This document shows positions 7,472 to 13,127 of a stretch of 16,647 nt of DNA, piece after piece (within the stretch, counting starts at the first letter, position 1; each line of letters begins with the position of its first letter). Location of the stretch: contig JAJPXR010000193.1 in NCBI GenBank assembly GCA_021205375.1, positions 1 to 16,647 of the forward strand, in the 5' to 3' direction. This DNA is from Clostridiales bacterium (GTDB lineage Bacteria > Bacillota > Clostridia > Oscillospirales > Oscillospiraceae). Both the position numbers and the translations under genes were made by a program. The notes under the pieces are model-generated. The model did not search any database and was not told the DNA's origin. It saw only the letters and a program-made list of their open reading frames with translations.

Positions 7472-8334
7472 GCGCCCGGTTCGGCGTGGCGGGAAACTCC
7501 GAGTATTTTACCCGGGAGGTCAGCAAGGCCAGTGCCGACGCCCCCGCCTGGCTCCGTTCCATCGGGCTGGACGCCTACGAGTACCAGTGCGGCCGGGGCG
7601 TCCACGTTAAGCAGCCCATGGCGGAGAAAATTGGCCAGAACGCTGCCGCCGCGGGCATCGTCCTCTCCGTTCACGCGCCCTATTTCATCAACCTGGCGAA
7701 CCCGGCCCCGGAGAGCCTGGAAAAGAACATCGGCTATGTGCTGGATTCCTGTCGGACGGCCCGGTGGATGGGGGCGAACCGCATCGTCATTCACGCCGGT
7801 GCGCTGATGAAGCGCAGCAGGACTGAGGCCCTTGCCATTGCGAAACAGTCGTTGACCGCCATCCTCGCCGCCTGCGACGGGGCCGGGTACGGCGACCTGA
7901 CCCTCTGCCCGGAGACCATGGGCAAGGTGAACCAACTGGGCGACCTGGAGGAAGTGCTGGAGCTTTGTGCGCTGGACGAGCGGCTGGTGCCCTGTGTGGA
8001 CTTCGGCCACCTCTACGCCCGCACAGCGGGGGCGCTGGACGGGCCGGAAGCCTGCCGCGCCATGCTGGACTGGATGGCGCAGGTGCTGGGGGAGGACCGG
8101 GCCGCGGTGTTCCACAGCCACTTCTCCCACATCGCGTTCACGCCCAAGGGCGGCGAGCTGCGCCACCTGACTTTCGCGGACTCCCAGGGCTTCGGGCCGG
8201 ACTTCGAGCCTCTGGCGGAGGAAATTGCCCGGCGGGGCTGGAGCCCCACCATCATCTGCGAATCCGCCGGGACCCAGAGCGAGGACGCACTCACTATGAA
8301 ACAAATTTATCAGAAGAAGGTTGAACTGTTATGA
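7468..8334 (+). CDS. Endonuclease IV (AP endonuclease 2)-family TIM-barrel protein
   Basis: The 288-residue product has the size and metal ligands expected of the Nfo family: H69 in VHAPYFIN, H109 in VIHAG, E149 in PETMGK, D178 and H181 in VDFGHL, H216 in FHSHFS, H233 in RHLTF and E265 in ICESAG. H69, H109 and H216 fall at the same numbers as in E. coli Nfo. The family cleaves DNA at abasic sites with a trinuclear zinc centre, but the fold is shared with sugar isomerases. Several motifs deviate here (ETMGK for ENTAG, VDFGH for FDTCH), so the DNA-repair role is likely but not certain. I chose the ATG at 7468 because it overlaps the yqeG stop; the frame extends upstream only as open sequence inside yqeG. 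The stop overlaps the next ATG. Confidence 0.82.
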   Translation: MSARFGVAGNSEYFTREVSKASADAPAWLRSIGLDAYEYQCGRGVHVKQPMAEKIGQNAAAAGIVLSVHAPYFINLANPAPESLEKNIGYVLDSCRTARWMGANRIVIHAGALMKRSRTEALAIAKQSLTAILAACDGAGYGDLTLCPETMGKVNQLGDLEEVLELCALDERLVPCVDFGHLYARTAGALDGPEACRAMLDWMAQVLGEDRAAVFHSHFSHIAFTPKGGELRHLTFADSQGFGPDFEPLAEEIARRGWSPTIICESAGTQSEDALTMKQIYQKKVELL

Positions 8335-9404
8335 ATCATCTGCAAAAAATCGCCGCTCTGCTGCCGGAATACGGGCTGGACGCTCTGGCCGTCACCAGCG
8401 AGCCGGGGGAGTTTTACGCCGTAGGGTTCCACGGGGAGGGCCTGGCCCTTGTCACAGCGGCGGGCAGTTACTACTCCACCGACTCCCGGTACATCGAGGC
8501 GGCCCAGAACCAAATCACCGGCTGCGAGATCCACATGATCCAGGGCGCGGGGGCCTCCCACGCGAAATGGGCGGGGGAGAAGTGCGCCGCCCTGGGCCTG
8601 CGTAAAATCGGCGTGGAGGAGAATTATCTGAGCCTGGCGGATTTTGAGAAGCTGCAAGCGGCGTTCCCCGCCGGGACGGAGTTCGTCCACGCCAGCGCCC
8701 TGCTCTCCCGGCTCCGGGCCAGCAAGGACGAGGACGAGCTGGCCGTTATGGAGAAAGCCCAGGAGATCACCGACCAGGCGTTTTCGGAAATCCTGGCCTA
8801 CATCAAGCCCGGCGTCACCGAGAGCGAGATCGCGGCCCGGCTGACCTACCTGATGCAGTCCAAGGGGGCCTCCCGAAACTCCTTCGACCCCATCGTGGCC
8901 TCCGGCCCCAACGGGTCCATGCCCCACGCCATTCCCGGTCTGAAGCAGATCCAGGCGGGCGAGTTCGTGACCATGGACTTCGGCTGTGTGTACGGCGGCT
9001 ACTGCTCCGACATGACCCGCACCGTGGCGGTGGGCCAGCCCACCGAAGAAATGCGGCGGGTGTATGACACCGTCCTTCAGGCCCAACTGACGGGCATCGC
9101 CCTGGCGAAACCCGGCGTCACCGGCGCGGCGGTCCACAACGGCGCGGTGGCGGTGCTGGACAACGCTGGGTACGCCGGGAAGATGGGCCACGGCTTCGGC
9201 CACAGCCTGGGCATCGAAATTCACGAGAATCCCGGTTTCCGCCCCGCCAACAGCGACCCCATGCCCCTGGGCGCGGTGGTCTCCGCTGAGCCGGGCATCT
9301 ACCTGCCGGGACAGTTCGGCGTGCGCATCGAGGACGTGGTGGTGCTCACCGAGAACGGCTGCCGGGTGCTGACCCGGTCCCCCAAGGAATTGATTATTCT
9401 GTAA
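8331..9404 (+). CDS. M24B Xaa-Pro aminopeptidase/dipeptidase
   Basis: The 357-residue product has an N-terminal creatinase-like domain (about 1-130) and a pita-bread catalytic domain. All five metal ligands are visible: D216 and D227 in TMDFGCVYGGYCSDMTRT, H287 in GHGFGHSLG, E320 in SAEPGIY and E334 in RIEDVV. It would remove N-terminal residues before proline, or split Xaa-Pro dipeptides, in the cytoplasm using two Mn or Co ions. The ATG overlaps the previous stop (ATGA). In many Firmicutes this gene is followed by efp; here it ends the operon. PepP/YpdF and PepQ types cannot be separated from sequence alone. Confidence 0.93.
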   Translation: MNHLQKIAALLPEYGLDALAVTSEPGEFYAVGFHGEGLALVTAAGSYYSTDSRYIEAAQNQITGCEIHMIQGAGASHAKWAGEKCAALGLRKIGVEENYLSLADFEKLQAAFPAGTEFVHASALLSRLRASKDEDELAVMEKAQEITDQAFSEILAYIKPGVTESEIAARLTYLMQSKGASRNSFDPIVASGPNGSMPHAIPGLKQIQAGEFVTMDFGCVYGGYCSDMTRTVAVGQPTEEMRRVYDTVLQAQLTGIALAKPGVTGAAVHNGAVAVLDNAGYAGKMGHGFGHSLGIEIHENPGFRPANSDPMPLGAVVSAEPGIYLPGQFGVRIEDVVVLTENGCRVLTRSPKELIIL

Positions 9405-9429
9405 AAGGCAATTTTATCCTATACAGGAC

Positions 9430-9455
9430 AGGCTTTTACGGGGAACAGCCTTTTT
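9430..9455 (+). terminator. Terminator of the yqeG-aminopeptidase operon
   Basis: AGGCT (9430-9434) pairs with AGCCT (9447-9451), followed by TTTTT. The stem is only 5 bp with a 12-base loop, so it is weak alone; the REP-like hairpins just downstream may assist. Confidence 0.45.
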
Positions 9456-9466
9456 GTAACCGACCA

Positions 9467-9529
9467 CCCCTCTTGCCTCCCCTGAAAGGGGAGGAGGGCC
9501 GCCGCCTTTAGGCGGTGGCGGAGGGGTTT
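9467..9529. repeat. REP-like palindromic element, copy 2
   Basis: This 63-base element shares its first 24 bases and its GGCGGAGGGGTTT end with the copy at 5874-5945. It contains two good hairpins: CCTCCCCT-GAA-AGGGGAGG and GCCGCCGCC-TTTA-GGCGGTGGC. It follows the aminopeptidase operon, so it may also help end transcription. Confidence 0.7.
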
Positions 9530-9606
9530 CTGGCGCAAGGCTGAGTAAAAGGGATACCAGTTTTGTAATTTAGCGAACCCCCCATTTTAACCCAAAAGGA
9601 GCGATT

Positions 9607-11313
9607 ATGAAACAGCTTTGGAAACGGCTGCTGGCCGGGAGCATGGCAATTTGCATGGCGGGTATGTGCGTGGTCACGTCCTTCGCCGCCAGCGAGGAAG
9701 ATATCGTACTGGAGACGGTGTTCGGCACCTCCGACGACTACGAGATCGCGGCCCAGGCCGTGGAATCCCTGTTGGACGAAGAAGAGGAAGAAGAATCTGC
9801 CGCTGAGGAAGAGGACGAGAGCCAAGCGGAGGAAGAAGCGACCGCTGCCGCCGCCGAGGAGGAAACCGACCAGGAGGAGGACACCCAGGCGGATGCCGAC
9901 CAGGAAGAACCGGAGGAATCCGAAGAATCGACTGCATACGCGGCCATTGCCTGGCTGACCGGGGACGGGACTTATCAGGAATCCGCCTCCTACACCTACA
10001 CCGGCGAGGCCATCTGCCCGGATTACCAGGTCACGGTGGACGGCGAGATGCTGGACACGGCGGCGCTGACGGAGCAGTGGTTTGCTGACGAGGCATACAC
10101 CGAGCAGACCACGGAGCTGACCTTCACCGACTGCGGCACCTATTTCCTCCAACTGACAGACGCAGAGGGCGCAGTCGTGGCACGGGGCAGCTACGCCATC
10201 ACCCCGGCGGAGCAGGAGATCACCGGCGTGGATACCACCAGCTACAGCCTGAGCTGTAAATCCACCTTCCAGCTCTCCCCCGCCGCCCAGGGGGAGCTGA
10301 GCTACCAAAGCTCCGATACCTCCGTGGTCACGGTGACCAGCGCGGGCAAATGCACCGTGGTCGGTGCAGGGACCGCCACCATCACCATCACCGCCGCCGC
10401 CACCCAGAATTATAACGAGGCCACGGCGGAGGTCACGGTCACCGGCACCCGGCTGAGCCAGACCATCACCCTCACCAAGACCAGCTACACGAAAAAATAC
10501 TCCAGCGGCGGCACCTTCTCCCTGGGGGCCAGCACCAGCGGCGACGGCAAGCTGACCTATGCCAGCAGCGACACCAGCGTGGTCAAGGTCAGCTCCTCCG
10601 GCAAATGCACCATGAAGGGGGTGGGGACCGCCACCATCACCGTCACCGCGGCCAAGACCAGCGTCTATAAGAAGGCCACCGCCACGGTGGAAGTCACCGT
10701 CTACACCAAAGCCAAGACGCTGAGCTATTCCTCCTCGTATAAAAAAGGGAAATACTACAAAGCGTTAATGGCTTTGAAGCTGACCGGAGGCAAGCGCAGC
10801 AACATCGTCGCCATTGCCCTCTCCCAGTTGGGCTACCACGAGAGCAACAGCAAGAGCAAGCTCGCCGGCACCAGCTCCGGCTCCGGCAACTACACCGAGT
10901 ATGGCCGCTATTACGGCCTGAGCAACGGGGCCTGGTGCGCCATGTTCGTCAGTTGGTGCGCCCGGGAAGCCGGGGTCAGCACCTCCGTCATCCCCAAGTA
11001 CGCCGCCGTGCGGAATTATCATTCCTACTATAAAAAGAAGGGGCGGTTCTACAGTTGGACCAAGGTCCGCAAAAAGAGCTATGTGCCTAAACAGGGTGAC
11101 CTGATCATCTACGCCAACGTGAAGGGCGGCACCGCCCACCACATCGGCTATGTCATCAGCGTCACTTACACCAGCAGCAAGGTGAAGATCGTCACCGTGG
11201 AGGGCAACTCCAACGACCAGGTGCGCAAGAAAACCCTGACCTTAAAGCGCAGCAGCTCCAACGGCAAGATCAACGGCCAGTACATTCTGGGCTTCGCCAA
11301 ACCCAATTATTGA
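9607..11313 (+). CDS. Secreted Ig-like (Big2) and CHAP-domain protein
   Basis: This 568-residue exported protein starts with a Sec signal peptide (basic KQLWKR, hydrophobic core, cleavage likely near A27-A28). A very acidic Glu/Asp/Ala linker spans about 57-107. A beta-rich region follows (about 110-200), then two Big2-like domains at about 203-282 and 283-366, each with the SSDTSVV...GKCT..G.GTATIT pattern. The C-terminal domain is a CHAP cysteine amidase/peptidase, with C444 in GAWCAMFVSWCARE, H511/H512 in TAHHIGYV, and E532/N534 in VEGNSND. CHAP enzymes cut peptidoglycan cross-links or stem amides. AAAAGGAG at 9594-9601 supports the start. No anchor motif (LPXTG, SLH, LysM) is visible, so it is probably released or held by the basic, Tyr/Lys-rich C-terminal half. 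No clear promoter was found upstream. Confidence 0.88.
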   Translation: MKQLWKRLLAGSMAICMAGMCVVTSFAASEEDIVLETVFGTSDDYEIAAQAVESLLDEEEEEESAAEEEDESQAEEEATAAAAEEETDQEEDTQADADQEEPEESEESTAYAAIAWLTGDGTYQESASYTYTGEAICPDYQVTVDGEMLDTAALTEQWFADEAYTEQTTELTFTDCGTYFLQLTDAEGAVVARGSYAITPAEQEITGVDTTSYSLSCKSTFQLSPAAQGELSYQSSDTSVVTVTSAGKCTVVGAGTATITITAAATQNYNEATAEVTVTGTRLSQTITLTKTSYTKKYSSGGTFSLGASTSGDGKLTYASSDTSVVKVSSSGKCTMKGVGTATITVTAAKTSVYKKATATVEVTVYTKAKTLSYSSSYKKGKYYKALMALKLTGGKRSNIVAIALSQLGYHESNSKSKLAGTSSGSGNYTEYGRYYGLSNGAWCAMFVSWCAREAGVSTSVIPKYAAVRNYHSYYKKKGRFYSWTKVRKKSYVPKQGDLIIYANVKGGTAHHIGYVISVTYTSSKVKIVTVEGNSNDQVRKKTLTLKRSSSNGKINGQYILGFAKPNY

Positions 11314-11340
11314 TGAGCTGTTAGCCGTTAGCTGTTAGCC
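11312..11340 (+). repeat. Heptamer repeat, left arm of a 29-base inverted pair
   Basis: The units GATGAGC, TGTTAGC, CGTTAGC and TGTTAGC, plus one C, begin inside the TGA stop codon of the CHAP gene. The stretch matches the reverse complement of 11892-11920 at 26 of 29 positions. Confidence 0.8.
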
Positions 11341-11428
11341 AGGCACTGCAAACCAAAAGCATAGAGCTTGAAAACAGCGCCATTTGAGAACAAACCAGGA
11401 GGCCGCAAAAGTCGGCTTCACCCGTGAG

Positions 11429-11473
11429 AAATGCCGCCTTCCGTGATTTTGACGGAAGGAAACGGGCATTTTT
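11429..11473 (+). terminator. Terminator upstream of the str cluster
   Basis: There is an inner stem CCTTCCGT (11437-11444) with ACGGAAGG (11452-11459), and an outer stem AAATGCC (11429-11435) with GGCATTT (11465-11471), running into TTTTTC. It probably ends the CHAP transcript, about 25 bases before the L7Ae promoter. Confidence 0.7.
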
Positions 11474-11496
11474 CGTGAAATCTGGAAAACTTTTTG

Positions 11497-11526
11497 TTGA
11501 CGAACCGCCCACGCAGATGGTATAAT
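11497..11526 (+). promoter_or_regulatory. Strong promoter of the L7Ae gene / str cluster
   Basis: TTGACG (11497-11502), an 18-base spacer, then TGG-TATAAT, an extended and perfect -10 (TATAAT 11521-11526). Transcription would start at about 11532-11534. That rules out the in-frame ATG at 11532 as a normal start and supports the TTG at 11565. Confidence 0.88.
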
Positions 11527-11564
11527 GCGAAATGCACGGGTGCGCCAAAAGGAGGCGTTGCGGC

Positions 11565-11810
11565 TTGATTTCCCCGCTGGAAAACGAAAAAAAGGTTGTG
11601 GGAGTGAAGCAAACCAGGAAGGCCGTCCTCTCCGGGCGGGCAAAAACTGTCTTTCTCGCCTGCGACGCGGACCCCGCCGTCACCGGCCCCGTGGAGGCCC
11701 TCTGCCGGGAACAAAATGTTCCGCTGGAGAGCGGCGTCACCATGAAGGAGCTGGGCAGCCAGTGCGGGATCTCCGTGGGAGCCGCCGCCGCTGCGCTGCT
11801 ACGGGAGTGA
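11565..11810 (+). CDS. ybxF: L7Ae-family K-turn-binding protein (YbxF-like)
   Basis: From TTG 11565 the product is 81 residues, the normal size for this family. KKVVGVKQTRKAVLSG (from about residue 9) is the L7Ae/L30e RNA-binding signature, followed by KTVFLACDADPAVTGPVEALC, MKELGSQCGISVGAAAAALL. Such proteins bind kink-turn RNA; the Bacillus relative YbxF binds K-turns and associates with the ribosome. The start is set by AGGAGG at 11550-11555, 9 bases before the TTG. In Bacillus this gene lies between rpoC and rpsL; here it is next to rpsL but rpoC is missing upstream. Its stop codon lies in the loop of a terminator hairpin. Confidence 0.88.
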   Translation: MISPLENEKKVVGVKQTRKAVLSGRAKTVFLACDADPAVTGPVEALCREQNVPLESGVTMKELGSQCGISVGAAAAALLRE

Positions 11811-11827
11811 ACCTCCCGGTATTTTTT
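11802..11827 (+). terminator. Terminator/attenuator straddling the L7Ae stop codon
   Basis: CGGGAG (11802-11807) pairs with CTCCCG (11813-11818); the 5-base loop TGAAC begins with the TGA stop of the L7Ae gene. GTATTTTTT follows. The 6-bp GC-rich stem and T-run fit intrinsic termination, which would reduce read-through into rpsL. Confidence 0.6.
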
Positions 11828-11885
11828 CATTTTGATGATCCTGTTTGTGTGATTCTTGCTGTTCGCTTTCGACTGGCAGCATCAA

Positions 11886-11920
11886 GCTAACGGCTAATAG
11901 CTAATGGCTAACAGCTCATT
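11886..11920 (-). repeat. Heptamer repeat, right arm of the inverted pair
   Basis: Read on the minus strand this is five units: AATGAGC, TGTTAGC, CATTAGC, TATTAGC, CGTTAGC. It faces the array at 11312 across about 550 bases that contain a terminator, the promoter, the L7Ae gene and its terminator. Confidence 0.8.
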
Positions 11921-11933
11921 AATTTGGTTTTAG

Positions 11934-11964
11934 CGGAATAATTTACGGATTATTCTGTTAAAAT
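11934..11964 (+). promoter_or_regulatory. Possible rpsL promoter with upstream palindrome
   Basis: TG-T-TAAAAT (11956-11964) resembles an extended -10, but no -35 is found at the right distance. Just before it, CGGAATAAT (11934-11942) can pair with ATTATTCTG (11949-11957) over 9 bp with one G-U. This could be an operator or an RNA hairpin in a read-through transcript. Confidence 0.35.
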
Positions 11965-12000
11965 AGATTTTGACTTTTGGAAGAAAGGAGGAAACCATTT

Positions 12001-12423
12001 ATGCCTACTTTTAATCAGCTCGTTCGGAAGGGCCGCGAGACCACCGTCTACAAGTCCACCTCCCCCGCGCTGCAAAAGGGCCGGAACACCCTCAAGGACC
12101 GCGAGACCGATCTGTCTTCTCCCCAGAAGAGAGGCGTCTGCACCGCTGTGCGTACCGCCACTCCTAAGAAGCCCAACTCCGCTCTGCGGAAGATCGCCCG
12201 TGTTCGTCTGTCCAACGGCTATGAGGTCACTGCCTATATCCCCGGCGTCGGCCACAACCTGCAGGAGCACTCCGTCGTGATGATCCGCGGCGGCCGTGTC
12301 AAGGACCTTCCCGGTGTCCGTTACCACATCATCCGCGGCACGCTGGATACCCAGGGCGTCACCGGTCGTATGCAGGCCCGTTCCAAGTACGGCGCCAAGC
12401 GGCCCAAGGCGAAGAAGAAGTAA
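12001..12423 (+). CDS. rpsL: Small-subunit ribosomal protein S12
   Basis: S12 sits at the decoding centre of the 30S subunit and affects accuracy and streptomycin response. The product has 140 residues and the Firmicutes-type N-terminal region, about 13 residues longer between PALQ and SPQKRGVCT than in E. coli (124 residues). The TPKKPNSALRK loop is intact: K56 corresponds to E. coli K43, and K101 in GGRVKDLPGVRYH to K88. Both are lysine, the wild-type, streptomycin-sensitive state. AGGAGG at 11986-11991 supports the ATG. It lies 190 bases after the L7Ae gene and 191 bases before rpsG. Confidence 0.98.
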   Translation: MPTFNQLVRKGRETTVYKSTSPALQKGRNTLKDRETDLSSPQKRGVCTAVRTATPKKPNSALRKIARVRLSNGYEVTAYIPGVGHNLQEHSVVMIRGGRVKDLPGVRYHIIRGTLDTQGVTGRMQARSKYGAKRPKAKKK

Positions 12424-12494
12424 TTCTCCCCGCCAAACTCTAATTTGTACTATTGCGCCTCGGCGCAAGGCACAACGCCTTGCCAAGACGTTTA

Positions 12495-12585
12495 TTCATA
12501 GATATGGGTAAATCTCTGGCAGGCACGCGGCAAAGTCATTTGCCAGGCACGAGATCCGGTACGCCGGGTTTCGAGTACCTATGAA
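12495..12585 (+). ncRNA. Candidate structured RNA in the rpsL-rpsG spacer
   Basis: The 191-base spacer has no gene but much pairing potential. TTCATAG (12495-12501) pairs with CTATGAA (12579-12585) as a closing stem. ATCTC (12512-12516) pairs with GAGAT (12551-12555). TGGCA (12517-12521) pairs with TGCCA (12541-12545), or alternatively GGCAAA (12529-12534) with TTTGCC (12539-12544). CCGG-TACG-CCGG forms at 12556-12567. Together they make a three-way-junction-like fold ending about 30 bases before the S7 start. A separate hairpin TTGCGCC-TC-GGCGCAA lies upstream (12453-12468). In E. coli, S7 represses its operon by binding the rpsL-rpsG spacer; a similar role here is inference. Confidence 0.45.
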
Positions 12586-12614
12586 ATCATTCAAATATGA
12601 AGGAGGGAAGTAAA

Positions 12615-13085
12615 GTGCCCAGAAGAGGAAATGTACCCAAACGGGAAATTCTCCCCGATCCCATTTATAACTCCGTCCTGGTGACCAAGCTGGTCAACAG
12701 CATCATGCTCGACGGCAAGAAGGGCGTCGCCCAGAAGGTCGTGTATGGCGCATTTGACATCGTCCAGGAAAAGACCGGTAAGGACGGTCTGGAGGTGTTC
12801 CAGGCGGCCATGGAAAACATCATGCCCACCCTGGAGTGCAAGAGCCGCCGTGTGGGTGGCGCCAACTACCAGGTGCCTATGGAGGTTCGTCCCGCCCGGC
12901 GTCAGACCCTGGGTCTGCGCTGGCTGACCCAGTACGCCCGCGCCCGCAGTGAGCGGACCATGAAGGAGCGGCTGGCCGGCGAGATCATGGATGCCGCCAA
13001 CAACACCGGCAACGCCGTGAAGAAGCGCGAGGATGTCCACAAGATGGCCGAGGCCAACAAGGCTTTCGCCCACTTCCGTTGGTGA
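12615..13085 (+). CDS. rpsG: Small-subunit ribosomal protein S7
   Basis: S7 nucleates the head of the 30S subunit and contacts the E and P sites. The 156-residue product is the standard length, begins PRRGNVPKREILPDPIYNS and ends KMAEANKAFAHFRW, all conserved. The start is GTG at 12615, placed by AGGAGGG at 12601-12607 and by the universal PRRGN start. An in-frame ATG at 12597 would add six residues but has no ribosome binding site of its own. It is followed after 42 bases by fusA, so the two are probably co-transcribed. Confidence 0.97.
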   Translation: MPRRGNVPKREILPDPIYNSVLVTKLVNSIMLDGKKGVAQKVVYGAFDIVQEKTGKDGLEVFQAAMENIMPTLECKSRRVGGANYQVPMEVRPARRQTLGLRWLTQYARARSERTMKERLAGEIMDAANNTGNAVKKREDVHKMAEANKAFAHFRW

Positions 13086-13127
13086 CAGAACGCTTTTTTG
13101 TAAACGCTATTTGTAAGGAGCAAAGTT

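Noticed and set aside
11532..11564. ATG 11532 as the start of the L7Ae gene
   Set aside because: It coincides with the predicted transcription start and has no ribosome binding site; AGGAGG at 11550-11555 points to TTG 11565, which gives the usual protein length.
11312..11920. A CRISPR array or an insertion sequence
   Set aside because: The repeats are 7-base tandem units without spacers, and no cas gene or transposase is present in the window.
12001..12423. Streptomycin-resistance mutation in S12
   Set aside because: The lysines equivalent to E. coli K43 and K88 are intact.
12495..12586. A tRNA gene between rpsL and rpsG
   Set aside because: A 7-bp acceptor-like stem and a TTCGAGT T-loop-like sequence are present, but the T-stem would take bases from the acceptor stem, there is no D-arm, and the central hairpin has a 4-base rather than 7-base loop.
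12597..12614. ATG 12597 as the start of rpsG
   Set aside because: It lies upstream of the ribosome binding site and adds six residues before the universal PRRGN start.
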